A program made the translations under genes and the position numbers. From Haliclona indistincta (lineage: Eukaryota; Porifera; Demospongiae; Haplosclerida; Chalinidae): a DNA stretch of 64,000 nt. The notes beneath the pieces were generated by a model, which worked only from the letters and a program-made list of their open reading frames with translations, made no database searches and was not told the DNA's origin. Shown in pieces: positions 33,001-45,681 of this stretch. The stretch's first letter is position 1, and each line of letters begins with the position of its first letter. The stretch covers positions 13,807,152 to 13,871,151 of the forward strand of contig OZ024784.1 of the NCBI GenBank assembly GCA_964017065.1. The letters are read 5' to 3'.

Positions 33001-36000
33001 ACATACTCAGCCACTGATAGGTGCTGCACATTATTGCACACCATTTTTGTGAAATCTTCCATACAATTACTCCCCTCTGGCAGTTCCTTGTTCAGTGCAA
33101 AAAAATTTGTATCACTAATGTTGTGTATCTGATTGCTCTATTGATCATTGTTTGCTATTCAAGCACTCACTCAGTCTCATTTCTCAGGAGTCATAGTGCA
33201 TCCATAGCTGAGCTATACCTGCCAGCCATTCAGACTGTCCTAGAGGCACCATCTACTTCCCCTATAGCAGATGTTGATGTCGCCAACATGGCTGACTTTA
33301 TCATCAATCTCTCTTCTCCTGTTCGGCCTAATGTGAGCTTATTGCTACACAATTTGAATTTTAGTAGTGTACCCATAGTGCTGCATACAATTGTAGTCTC
33401 ATTACTTTAAAGAAATATTTGTGGTCTAACAATAGTGCATGGGTGTTAACATTATTAAGTTGAATAACTACTAGTGCTTGCCCACAAAGCCTATGTACTT
33501 CCTCCGATTTCCTTACTCCCAGGAAGTTTCTGCTCATGACAGCCTGTCCTTTGAGCTAGCAAACCATCTCCTGTCCACTGATAACCACTTGACCGTGGTC
33601 AGAATGCACTGTCGATCTCTTAGTCTCATGAAGCTATCTCCGACCAACAAGGTACTGCTGTACTACTTTGAAACAAGATTGCAATTTAAAGACCCAATTA
33701 ACGTTCTCCTTAATCACAAAAAATGTGTAGTAAACCTTTGTGAGAATCGCTATGTTAAAGTAGCCTTGACACCCTCGTTGGTTACCAAGGCACTAGACTG
33801 TTTGTGGAATTCACTGTGCTAAAGTATAACCTTGATACCTTGACCAGTTCCTAGGGCAATAGACCAGTTACCGGGGCAATAGACTGAACTGCAAGGCATC
33901 TTGTATATTGATGTATTTATTATGTAGTGAAGGAGCACTGCCATATACGTCACATGCCTTTGACTGTATTAAATCCTTTGTTAATACCAGACATTAAGGT
34001 TGTACTGCAGCTGTGCTGTGTGTGCAGTGTAATGGTTGTGTATTCACTATCTGCTGAGTGGTAGTTGTGGTGTGTATAGAGGATATGTTAGTCATGGACA
34101 CTAGCATGTCATGATAATAATGACCTCATTATTGCCAATAGCTAAGTGGTTTGTGGGACTATGATGGTGTGGTTGAGAAGCTTTCATTGTGGGAAACAGT
34201 GTGGATGTGGTCCACCAGGGACTCCTACTCTCTCTCTCCCAGGCGGATCTAGAGAGGAGGGCTAGCCTACTGTGTGTTTCAGCTCTCTTTGATTAGTTAT
34301 AATAGCAGCATTCCCTATTCGCTCCATCTCCATTCTTCTGTTACTGACAGGATGTCTTTCATTCATACAATTTGTTCGTCATCTTTAGTACACGTCTGAT
34401 TAATTCCTGAACAATACTGATCCTACACTACATTATCTATTCATTTCATTGTTAATCTTGTTCGTTATAATAAGACTTACGTTGGCAGGGATGTAACTAC
34501 TAGGAATTGTCTGTCGATACAAGGCATCCTTCCCTTCACACACATTAGTGTTAGGTCTGTGTCGGTTGCTCTTGCGTTCTGCTAATGTGCGCTAATTTTT
34601 GTCTTGTACGAAACTTTCATCGACAATGATAATGTTAGTAGTTACCACTCACTACCTTGTAAATTATAATTGGAGTATGCTGTCCTCTAAAACGAGAAGA
34701 CAATTCTCAGAACAGTTACAGTAATTAATTTTGGCAGTTAGTACTCAATTAAGACGGAAATTAGTATGTGTACGACCACCTGCTAGAGTAATAAACCATC
34801 TTTTTTCTTTTTTTTGCAGACCAACGCAGCAGACCTACTCAACTTGATACAGGAGCTTATTGAGGTTTCTTTACTAGCAGTCTGACATGTATTATAATGA
34901 TGCTAACTGATGTGTACGTGTGTAAACACACGTGTTCCTCATGTACTATTATATGAAGCCTTTGTTGACTGTATAATTGTGTTGGTAGACATGTAGCAAG
35001 GTACTTCAGAGACACAAGATGGTCCTCTGATGCCTTACTGTAGAGACAATTTGTGCATGCACTGATTGTGTTTCCTGCAGAGTTTGAGCGATCAAATCAG
35101 TCTGCGCTACTTGCAGAAACTGGTCACCATGTTGCGCAATATTGTGCCTATTCCCACGGGACAACCAAGGGGTAAATAAACTATACTATTGTGATACTAT
35201 TATCTCATATCATTTTGTATGACATAAATTTACACAGCTGTTTCACCTGGTGCAGTAGTAAACAGCATGGCTGCATCTCCAGCTGATAGCATCAAGAGTG
35301 CATCTCCTGATGAGAATAGCAGAATAAGCACTACTACATCTCCTCCTGTGGCTTCATCATCAAACACAAGAACTAGAAAGAAACGAGGGCGCAGAGGAGC
35401 AACTAGCAAGAGAGAGCGTGTTGAGTGAGTGTATTTATCATGTGTGTGTCCTCCTACACTGCTGATTATGTCACCACTCTACAAAGGGCAAGCTACATTA
35501 GATGCCTCTTTGGTACATGGTATACCCACTGGCGTTACTATCGTCATGGTTTTCATGATGGCTGGGTTGGCACTAATTATTGGCTGTTTATCTATTTCGT
35601 GCAAACTTTCTTTTGTAGTGCCATGTAGTTATGTTCTTTGACAAGTTCAAAGGGAGCTATGACCTGGAGCCTGGATTATGTTTATTCCTTGATGCATTCA
35701 TGGTCTAGTTTATTGTTCAATTTGAACCTGTGTTTGCAAGCTACATTGACCTTGGCTGTTATACTGACCTTTAGTGAGATAATCATTTTAAGTTTTAATC
35801 TATGATAAACTAAAAATAAAAAGGGAATTTTACTAGTTTCAATATTAATGTGTTTCTGTTTTAGAATGCCCTTGTAAATACTGTGTGTTTAAAGGTGTTC
35901 CTGTGCAATAAGGAAAACAGCTAATAGACGGATTTGTGTAGCTAGTGAGGTGTAAAAACAATCCTAGCTAACAAGTTGATGTGTTATTATAAAGCTGAGA

Positions 36001-36643
36001 AATACAAGTCGGCTCCTTTGTTGTCATAGAAACGTGCTAGACATGTTCTCTTTGAAGATAGAGCATACCACCTGTGTACATTATGATAGCACAACAAGAG
36101 TACACACCTACTGTTGGTCTTTGATAAGCCTTAGTCAAAGCTATCAGATAATACCACCTTGAGTTATAGGGTGGTGCTGTATACTGATAGTAACCCAATC
36201 TAGTGGACCACAGAATGCATCAACTGCTGGTCTTTGCAACACACACTGGCTTCTTGCATAAATGTGGTTTGTTATTGAGCTCTGCTCACATAAACATGTC
36301 CAGCACTATATTATAGTGTGGAGTAGCGTGAAGCCATGAACATGTTTGTGTGTGCATGTTAACACAGTTAGTTTGTCTGTCTGTCACATTCGTACTACTA
36401 TAGGTCGACCAAGGAGAATATACCCTATATTATGCCAGCAAGTTCAATGCGCCGGAGTAAAGCAGGGAAGCAAGATGGCAACAACAGTGATGACTCACTG
36501 GTTGGAGAGCATTCACCATTTGTTCGCAGTACAAGAAGGTAACCTAGCCCTGGAGTAGTTTACATTGTCATCTTATCTATCTACCATCTTTCTTCCTGTG
36601 CAGGATGATATCACCAGTACCTATTGATTACAACACTGACTGA
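30062..36643 (+). CDS. NCAPG: Condensin I subunit G
   Basis: HEAT-repeat subunit of condensin I, which compacts mitotic chromosomes. Exon 1 (30062-31047) encodes MGELRQEIISLLNKVEDG and HEAT repeats including IRIHDKVPVTRAHAVQVLARV, DPSPDVRKAAV and SVRRATFLILSEK, all close to CAP-G. Further exons lie near 31121-31385, 31439-31555, 31651-31979, 32231-32350, 32399-32785, 32837-33018, 33187-33330, 33522-33651, 34820-34864, 35082-35160, 35237-35424, 36404-36539 and 36604-36643. The segment around 32580-32740 encodes an acidic linker of repeated Asn and Glu. The C-terminal exons are basic (RKKRGRRG). Introns of about 1.2 kb (33652-34819) and 1 kb (35425-36403) are the longest in the window and hold nothing I recognise. 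The start follows from the conserved MGEL reading; the upstream extension begins with GTG. Confidence 0.93.
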
Positions 36644-36886
36644 ACTGTTTTATGTGTACATTATCCTACTACTATCTACATACACTGTCTGCTAACACAT
36701 TGTTTTATGTCTATGCATACTTCCCGCGGAAATGTCGTCACAATTATAATGACGCGCGCTCTAATCGTTTGATGTTTGTGGTTGCTTCCCGCGCGCGCGT
36801 GTTTCGACGAGCTCTATAAAAAAGCGGCAGCTGGAGGACTTCTGCAAATTTTCTCCAAGCAACTCACACAGCACGCAGAAACGAAA

Positions 36887-39856
36887 ATGCAAAAACTGTT
36901 TAGTCGTGAGGCCAAGGTAGGTAACACCATAGTGCAGCAGCAACTCTCACATTGGTTCATGCTCCAATCCTTCCATTGCAGCCTGCCTCGAATCATCCAC
37001 TGGCTCTGTTCTATTACTGTGACACTGCTGTTACGCATCAGATGGACTCGCTCAACTCACTCATGCGCACCACTCCAGACAATCTCGGTCGTCGTTCAAG
37101 GCTAATCACTGAGCTGAAGGAATCTCAGCACAACATGATAACAGTGCTGCAGCATATTACAAGTCAGCTGATCCCAGCTGGCGAGAGAGAATCACTCGAC
37201 TTTAGAGCTAAGTACTCTGACGAAGTACAGATGGACCAGATTAACGGTAAGCATTAAAAATTGTTGTACACATAACTGTTTATTGTTTCTCGTATCTTTC
37301 GCGTTGAATGCAGGTCCCATTTGGTTTGGAGCTGAGGTGAGATACTGTAATTATCATAAGTTATTGTAGCATGCAAATTGCAGAATGCTGTGAGTAGTGT
37401 TTTAGTGCATTGCCCAAGTTCCAGCATGGGTATAGCCTGCTATTCTACAAGGGTTGTGCCAGAATTAGTCTAGACTATAATATTACAATATTAAAGATAA
37501 GTTGCTTGATACCTGCTTGATACAGTCCTTTTGATATCATTGTAGAGGAGTGTATTCATAGATCTTGACTCTGTATTTAATTCCCTGAGGTACTGGTATC
37601 TTAGCTACCCCACTCACTCTAGCTGAACTAAGACACAACTATCAGACCACCCATCGATTATACAATTGTTCTTTTTTTCTAGTGTCTCACAGCAGGCTCT
37701 CACATTGCCAACCATGAAGAGGAGTCTACACACCTTCGACCAGATGCCATCAAGCTGTGCAACTCAATCAAACGAGTGAGAGACAGTTTGAAAAAAGAAT
37801 GCTTTTCCTCTCAACCGCACTACTCACCAAAGGTATGTTCAACGCAGCTCTTTGGTATTGCAGTCAATGATTAAAATGTTTTTGCTTGTATAGTTGTTGC
37901 AGAACTTAAAATCATTTGACACCAACTGGGCTCAATTTGAGTACAGGTAAGACTTGTCTGACAATAGTTGTTTTTGTGGATGTTATGAGGAATGTGCATA
38001 TGGTAGTGTCTGGGATAGTGTTGTTGGTTGACCACAGTGTGTTTACTGTGTCTGCTTATTGTTCTCAGCTATGTAAGCCTCATGACCACTGTCAAGTCCA
38101 AGACTCAACTCTATCAGCTGCAGGATGTGGCCGTTCTATTTTCAGAAGCAGCTCACAGGTAAATTCCCACATCACCATTTATACTAAACACACTTATTGA
38201 ACACCAACTTTTTCACTTCCTCAGAGCACTAAAGAAAGGATATCTCACATTGGAGAGCATTGAAATGTTTGATCCTTCAGTGATGTTTGCTATACCACGT
38301 CTTGCTATAGTATGGTAGGTACAGAGATACATTGTTGGTGTTCAGTGTATTTACCATAGTTTAATACAGTGGGTTATCTGTGTATCCTGATGGACCTATC
38401 AACCCTGACAATAGCGCTGAGAATATTCCCCGATGCTTTCGTGCATACCGCAAAATTCTTCTACGTATAAGGTATGTTATGTTAATAGTGTGTTTAAGTG
38501 TGTTGAATTTTGCACTATCTTTACAGAGAACTAATGGGACATCTTAGTGAAAAAGATCTCACAACATTGGAAAGAGCTCTTTGTTCTGCTCAAGGACTGG
38601 GATCACTAAAGAACACTAAAACAGTCACATCAGTCACGAGTGATTCTTCCGTATCGAGCAATTCGTCCTCATCGAGTGAACGTATTGTTAGCAAGACCTC
38701 ATGCAAGGACAGACAGCAAGTCTGCACTAAATCAGCCATGCCAGTTGGGAGTGCAAACTGTCACGCAGTCCCTGAAGCTTCATGGTTCAACACACTATCA
38801 CAACAAAGGAGAACTGGAAGAGGCAAACCTACTCTGAAGCGGCAACTATCTGATAGTGCTCTTCTTTCTAATACCAGAGTGTCCCTGTCACCAGCCCCTG
38901 CAGCTTCTTCAGCCCCAGCCTCACCATCTCCTCAGCCCAAGCCAGCTACTGGTCCAGCTGGTTTCTCATCAGTCAATGACCTTCTTCATCGTCTGTTTGT
39001 GGTCATATCCGGCATAGCTGATAAACTACAGAGCAACTATGCAGAGGACATGCGTGCTATCATGAAGATGGTGTTCGAGCTAGTATTGAGTGAACCCAAC
39101 TCTCAAGATGATGATGATGATGAGACATGCTGTGACAGTCAGTCAGCTTGTTCATCAGCCATGGATCAAGGTAACTATAAACTGAATCACTGTATTTTAC
39201 TGTAATTATTCTCCTTCTCCAGAACTAGACTTGTCATTGAGCGATCTGACTAACTCGCACATCACTCGCTCACGTAAAAATTCTGCTAATGGTAGAAGTT
39301 GTTCAGTATGCCAGAGATCATTTTCTGTGACCTTGAGGAGACACCATTGCAAATTTTGTGGAAAGGTTAGCAATTGAAGCCATTTTACATGCAAGCACTT
39401 CCTAAATTTGATTGCAAACAGACTTGAAATGTTTTCCATAACTAGCTAGAAATTATTAATCAGCTATAGATGTCTGCATGCTAGTCCAGTGATCAAAAGC
39501 TTAAGGTTAATGCAATAGGAAGTGGCTAAGCTTTGATCTAGTCTCAGTATTTTGGAACTAAAGTGTCATTGTTGATACCCACACACAATATCAGACCTTC
39601 CTGTAGGGTCAGATTGAGGGTCAGTTTGAGGGTCAGACTGGTTATTAGGTCACTTATCACATGTTGTCACATCACATCTAACTGGTCCTTTCCCCTCCTC
39701 CTCCTACAGCTTGTGTGCCGTCACTGCTCTCCACACTCTCTACCAAAGTCACACAAATTCCTCCGATCCTGCAATAGCTGTTTCCTGCACGAGCTAAGCA
39801 GAGTGACCCAGTCTGTGAGCAGTACCTCACCATTCTCAGCAGTCGCCTTCTCATAA
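36887..39856 (+). CDS. ZFYVE28: Lateral signaling target 2 / FYVE protein
   Basis: LST2 is an endosomal FYVE protein that limits EGF-receptor signalling. Exon 1 is only 10 codons (36887-36916), exon 2 is 36982-37246. Conserved blocks follow in order: LALFYYCDTAVTHQMDSLN, CLTAGSHIANHEEESTHLRPDA, ALKKGYLTLESIEMFDPSV, then FAIPRLAIVWGLSVYPDGPIN and LTTLERALCSAQGL, all as in human ZFYVE28. A Ser/Pro-rich linker precedes the C-terminal zinc finger, split over exons ending 39365 and starting 39711: CSVCQRSFSV, RRHHCKFCGK, LVCRHCSPHS, LRSCNSC. All eight zinc-binding cysteine/histidine positions can be placed, but the WxxD motif that starts a normal FYVE is absent. The first 20 residues after the small exon 1 lack homology. 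Confidence 0.88.
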
Positions 39857-40027
39857 ACAATATCATGCAGTCACAAACAAAACTATCACATTTCACAACC
39901 ACTGTCAGTAACTGTGTGTATTATATTGTCTGTCATAATTATGGAACAACACAAAATAGAAAAATATTCTTTCTTTTTTAATAAGTAGGTACAGTAAGTA
40001 TAGAACAGTAATTTCAGTATTCTATCA

Positions 40028-41533
40028 TTAGTGGTAATAGGTAGAGCTGTGTTTCTGAGCAGTGTCATGATCTGTAGTGAACCGTGATTGATGCCGTGGA
40101 TTAGATTGTCGAGAAGAACCTCTCGTATGAGTCCATGATCCTGTAGTGTGTGGATCAGGAGCCCATGACCTCACACTAGTGTGATGGCGAGGGGTCCATG
40201 ATCCCGTACTAGCATGAGGGTCCCATGACTCCACCCCAGTCCTGTAAGCATCATGTGATTCTCTTGATCTATGATGTTGCTGTGAATCATGAGCTCTCCA
40301 ATCACCCTCATAGAATCGTGTTTGTCGATCATCCCGCCATCTTTGATCATGCTCCGTTCTGTCTCTATGATCACTTCTCCCACTTCTCTCTCGCCAGCTT
40401 TTTCCTTCACGGCGATAAGGGGAATGCTGTCTACTACTGCTACCGTGTTTTCTTGGAGAGGAAGTAGGCAATGGAGGACATCTAGTGAGAAGATAGAAAT
40501 GAATGTGGCAGCTGTCTCAACACCCACCCTTTTTTAAGATGATCTAAGTAGTTTTCTCTCTCAATCACATGACCTCTTGCACTGCCAAACTCTGAAACCC
40601 ATTAACCATTACTGTTGTGAATATCCGTCATCACAACTTGCCTGTTATGGCTTTCTCTGGATTCCAGCCAAGCTGTTCAATGAGATAGCTTTGGAGAAAG
40701 AGAGGAGGAGTAACAATCAAGCAACCAAACAAAATACTTCTCTCACCGGCACACCAGATATCCAGTCCTGTTGATACCATGAGTGCAGTGTACAGCTGCT
40801 ACCTGACCTGAAGAATGACCAGAAAATAGATCTAATATATCATTGCAATTGCTTACCTTCACAAGAATTTTCTTTTAAAAAATCATTGAGAATACCAGCA
40901 AATCTAGAATGAAGCTAAATACAATATACCAGCACCATTATGCTCACTTACTCCTTATAAACTGCCTCAGATGGAATTACATGACCTTCGCAGAAGATTT
41001 TGTGGTGTCTAATGCCTAGTTGAAAAAATTCCTAAATAGGAAGAATAGAAGTTACACACTCCATTTCCTCCTGTCCATGTTAGACACCCACTAAACCACT
41101 CACCTGTGGGCAGTAATATCGTTTGGTATATGTAAGGTCAATCACTACACCAATCGATAGTCCCTTCTTTTTACTGTCAGCAATACACTGTTCAGGAGTA
41201 AATCTGGATTGGTTGGTAATGAAGGGACTACCCCAATCACCATATATGCTCTATACTCACTCCTCATCCATTGCTAACTTATTATCTATTCCTCTTTTCT
41301 CCATGTCAGGACGAGAGAGACCACTGTTAAATGTCTATAAATGACAAAGAGTAGGACTATACTCTAGCTAAGACAATATGGCAAGCAGCAGCTAGCTAAC
41401 ACTCTTTAGAGGTGTCTTCATGGGTAGTATCCTGTCTACTGGTAGGTTGAAACGAGTGTATTCTAGCCATCTGAAAAGATATGGTGGTCACTTTATACAT
41501 AGACAGTGATTTCTACCTGTCTGGTACTCCCAT
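40028..41533 (-). CDS. DUSP11: RNA 5'-phosphatase DUSP11 (PIR1), copy 1
   Basis: Cysteine phosphatase of the PIR1 type that removes 5' tri- or diphosphates from RNA. Start ATG 41533 (MGVPDRWLEYTRFNLP), then ILPMKTPL, VIDLTYTKRYYCPQ, the active site HCTHGINRTGYLVCR near 40760-40800, YLIEQLGWNPEKAI and SARGHVIERENYLDHL, as in human DUSP11. The last exon (stop 40028) encodes a roughly 150-residue tail of Arg, Ser, His and Asp (SYRRE, SWRERSGRSDHRDR, repeated GSWTPR-like units), typical of nuclear RNA-binding proteins. One intron, 40592-40641, uses a GC donor (CAG|GCAAGT). It is divergent from PYROXD2 with only 64 bp between starts. Confidence 0.9.
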
Positions 41534-41597
41534 TGAAGAACAACGGCTTGCTATTATAATAGACCACACCTACACAATTATTTGGAGGCGTGGCTTA
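41534..41597. promoter_or_regulatory. Very short divergent promoter DUSP11-1 / PYROXD2
   Basis: Only 64 bp separate two opposite start codons, so transcription starts or 5' UTRs must overlap. The spacer has no TATA box. Confidence 0.5.
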
Positions 41598-44083
41598 ATG
41601 GCTGTACATCGTGTACTCGATCGTGCAGGTGTACAAGTCTATCGTTGCACCGGCTGTGGATACTCTTCTGCAGTACTAACTTCCTCTAAAAGACTTTTCT
41701 CCTCTTCATTGTGTAATAGAAAGTATGACGCTGTTATTGTTGGAGGAGGTTAGAATTAGACGATGTTATGAACTGATCAATCATTTGTTGTACTTTACAG
41801 GTCACAATGGACTAGTTGCTGTGAGTAATAATAGATTACTTTAATAGAATATACTTTGTAATTTCTAAGGCTGCTTACATAGCCAAAGCAGGTCGGAGTG
41901 TTGCAGTATTTGAACGACGCCATCTTGTGGGTGGGGCTGCAGTGACTGAAGAAATTATTCCTGGGTTCAAATTCTCCAGAGCATCATATCTACTCAGTCT
42001 CCTTCGTCCTGTTATAGTCAAGGAGCTTGAACTAAAAGTCTGTTAGTCTCATTATAATAATCTCTTCTTACACACATACTGTAGAAACATGGTTTCAAAG
42101 TGTATCTTCGTGAGCCCAACTCATACACGCCATTGCGTGGTACCAAAGACTACTTGTTGCTGTCCTCAGATCCTGAAGAAAACAAGAAAGAGATTTCTAA
42201 ATTTTCTAAACAGGATGCTGAAGTATGCAAATACTCTAAATGCACAAGTCACCTTTTCAGTTCAGTTGTGTAGTCATACCTGGAATACGATGAATGGTTG
42301 AATAAAATTGGTAAGACCATGAACATTGTTGAGTGATAACTATGCTCTCTTGCTTGTTACTATACTAGCCATGTCACTTGATCCCATACTTGATAATGCT
42401 CCTGTCAATCTGGTTAAAATGACCCACAAGTCAAAAATTCAGCAAATCAAGTCGATTCCGTCAATACTCGCCTTTGGTAAAACATGTAAGAAACAAAAAT
42501 GACTGACCACGATGTGCTTTAATGTGTTTGTATCAAACTGCCAGTGACATCATTAAAACAGGATCTACCAAGTTTCTATGAACTAATTCAGTCTCCAGCA
42601 TCAAAGATAAGACAATGTTATGTTACTCTGTAAGTACTGATAGTCTCTTGTGTGCACATTTTAGACAGATGGTTTGAATCAGAGCCTCTCAAAGCTACTC
42701 TAGCTACTGATTCAGTTATTGGTGCTATGCTCAGTCCTCAACTACCAGGCAGTGGGTAATACACTCCCAGTGCACTCCTATATACTGCCTTCTCTGTAGC
42801 TATGTTCTTCTTCATCATGTAATGGGAGAGCTTGAGGGCAAGCGTAATGCATGGGGTTATGCTGAAGGAGGTATGGGCAGTGTGTCTAACGCCATTGCTA
42901 AAGCAGCCCTGTCACATGGAGCTGACATCTTTACTGAAAAGGTTGTTAGTCTGTTTGCATGATGCACATTGAGCTGCCTGTGGTTTTAGTCAGTGCAGCA
43001 AATTATTGTTGAAGATGGTAAAGCAGTCGGTATCAGGTTAGAGAGTGGAGAGGAAGTGTATGCTAAGATGGTGTTATCCAATGCTACACCAAAGGTGACC
43101 TTCCTGGATCTTCTCCCTAAGGTGAGTAGATGTTTGCTACTGATTCATAATCTGGTCTTACTGTAGGATTGCCTCAGTAAGGACTTCAAGAGATTAATAT
43201 CTTCTGTTGACTACAGTTCAGGAGTGACCAAAATAAATGGTGACTAACTTGATTTGAACCTTTCATCGCTTATTATTCTCTTATTGCACAGTTGCTCTTA
43301 GTGGACTCCCAAACTTCACAGCCACACCTCACTCAGGGCAGGACCCTGCTCCACACCATCGCTGCACGATACACCTCAACACAGAGAATATGGGACTCAT
43401 TCATGATGCTTACATTGATGCTCAGCTGGGCATGTGGTCAAAAAGGTTGTGGATGATTCTGAAATGGAATTGAGGTTTTATTTGTATGCTAGGCCTATGC
43501 TAGAGCTGTGTATACCCTCCTCGATGGACCCTACTATCGCTCCTCCAGGATGCCATGTGTTATCAATATTCTCTCAATACACTCCATACACACTACGCAC
43601 TGGACCATGGACAGATGAGGACAGAGAGGAGTATGCTAGCTGTGGTTAGTATGATGCTCTGGGGTTCTCAGCCATTGCTCTCTTTGTCACTAGTGTTTGA
43701 CACCATTGAGACCTATGCTCCTGGCTTCAGGAAGCTAGTGGTTGGTAAGGAGGTGTTGACACCATCCGATTTGGAACGTATATTTGGTTTAACAGGAGGG
43801 GTAAGATACACAACTACCATTATTGTCAGTTTTTACTCCTCATCAGAATATATTTCATGGTGCAGTGAGCACTGACCAGCTGTATATGACAAGACCTACC
43901 TATCAGAACCCATCTTATAGCTGTCCTGTTCCAGGGTTGTTCTTGTGTGGCAGTGGAGCTCATCCAGGTTATTATTACCCATCCAACTATGTATTATACT
44001 ACCAGCACTCATTGTTAATAGGAGGAGGGGTTATGGGCGCTCCTGGTCGACTAGCAGCATTGACTGCTCTAAAGAGTTTGTGA
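41598..44083 (+). CDS. PYROXD2: FAD-dependent oxidoreductase PYROXD2
   Basis: Flavoprotein of the phytoene-desaturase-like family, found in mitochondria in animals. Exon 1 (41598-41748) encodes a Ser/Arg-rich presequence then the FAD fold YDAVIVGGG, continued by HNGLVA in a 20-bp exon from 41801 and [24 protein letters not shown]. Further blocks: [13 protein letters not shown], [35 protein letters not shown] around 42820, and the C-terminal FAD contact [11 protein letters not shown]. The end [19 protein letters not shown] leads to the stop at 44083. About fifteen small exons; not all boundaries were fixed. Its 3' end lies 128 bp from that of DUSP11 copy 2. Confidence 0.92.
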
Positions 44084-44211
44084 CAGTATGTCTGAATAAA
44101 TTGAATATTTTTGTACTACAGCATAATAATTCACTTGGCTATACTAGTGGGCTGGTACACAACTAACTACCGTATTGTTTTAAATCTGCTTCGTCTTTAC
44201 TGACCATCATC

Positions 44212-45303
44212 TTATCGTCTTGATGGTTTACTATCAGAGTAAAAGAATGTTCTTGTTTTAACAAAATTAATGTTAGATCACTTACCGACGCCTGAGATCT
44301 TGCAGATAGTTGTCTCTTTGAATGTAGTGACCTCTAGCCTTGCCATATGCTGAAACACAAGAGTGACTTTCATAGTGCAAAAATATACTGGGCTACCTTC
44401 TATAGCATGTTCAACATCCCAACCAGACTCTTCCATCAGATAGCTATAGTGATGATCATTTAGGATATTTGTATCAAACATGGCTTACCGGCATATCAGG
44501 TATCCAGTCCTGTTTACACCATGAGTGCAGTGTACAGCTGCAAGCTGACCTGTACGTATGCAAGTTTTAGTCATTTTATCTATAGCTAGTTTTGTGGTCA
44601 CCTGATTTGGACGCATCTGTCAAGAAATGCTTCAGATAGCCTGCGAATCTGATAGCAGTTGCACTCATGACAGTTGCACAAAATACAGAACATTACACAT
44701 ACTGCCTGTAAACATCTTCAGAAGGCAACTCGTGACCTCCGGATGGCAGCTTGTGGTGCTCTATACCTTTCTGTTTGAAGTCCTATGTAGTCAACAATAA
44801 CACCACTAGAATATTTCACATACACAAACCTGTGGATCATAGTACTTTGTAGGATTTTGAGTATTAGTTAAGTCAATTACTAGACCAATTTGCGGTAATC
44901 CCCTTTCTGTTATCTTTCTCATCAATTGCGTTGGAGTAAACCTGAATGGGGAAGAACCAAATACCAGGATTGCGAAGAAAAATGTGCACTGTTCGCTTGC
45001 TCAGCTAACACTCACTCTTCTTCGGTTGACAGTCCATTTCTTATTCTTGCTCTGTCCATGTCAGCTCTAGACATTCCCGTGTTGTAGGACTGTTGTGAAT
45101 AAGAGAGTACAGAGATGTGCATACTACTAGACACCAACACTCTTTAGAGGTGTCTTCATGGGCAGTATTCTATCCACAGGACTGTTGAAAGTTGTGTAGT
45201 CCAACCATCTGTTACATATACACAGTGAAGAAAGATTGGATATAGTTGCTACATACTCGTGTTGTACAGTAGTCAGTGCTTACTCCTTAGGGACTTGCGG
45301 CAT
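44212..45303 (-). CDS. DUSP11: RNA 5'-phosphatase DUSP11, copy 2 (short tail)
   Basis: Second DUSP11 gene on the same strand, 2.7 kb from copy 1, with PYROXD2 between. Start ATG 45303 (MPQVPKEWLDYTTFNSP), then ILPMKTPL, an LVIDLTNTQN segment, active site HCTHGVNRTGYLICR near 44470-44530, YLMEESGWDVEHAI and KARGHYIQRDNYLQDL. The last exon adds only RKPSRR before the stop at 44212-44214, so the long Arg/Ser/His tail of copy 1 is absent. Exon layout matches copy 1, but the intron that has a GC donor in copy 1 has a normal GT here. Starts 378 bp from the divergent coiled-coil gene. Confidence 0.87.
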
Positions 45304-45681
45304 CCTCAGTAATAGTTTTTTTCCACGAGATCTGCTTCGATGCAGTAACTACTAGTCACTTTTGAACCTTGCCAACTGAGAATTATGCGGTACTGGATAG
45401 AAGAAGGCTTTTTATAGGTGATTGCATTCCTAGAAGTACAGGTAATTATTCATGACTATTGACAGGAACTACAGTATTCTGAGTACTCACTAGTATTCAT
45501 AAACAGATCTTTCTATGAACTTGGAGAAAAGGATCTGACCAAATTCAAATTAACTGATTTTTTCTAGAAAAGAAATCTTCTATAACTGACTTCATGAGCA
45601 AATTCACGATCACATGTACATGTCAGTCACCATGTGTACTCAAATTTAAATTGCAGCTGTTTACCCGCCATTTTTCGATGA
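45304..45681. promoter_or_regulatory. Divergent spacer DUSP11-2 / CCDC172-like
   Basis: 378 bp between opposite start codons. An upstream ATG at 45678 overlaps the start of the coiled-coil gene out of frame and closes after ten codons, a possible small upstream frame. No clear TATA box. Confidence 0.4.

Noticed and set aside
34200..34800. Possible extra gene in the long NCAPG intron
   Set aside because: No open frame with splice sites or family signature was found on either strand; it reads as plain intron.
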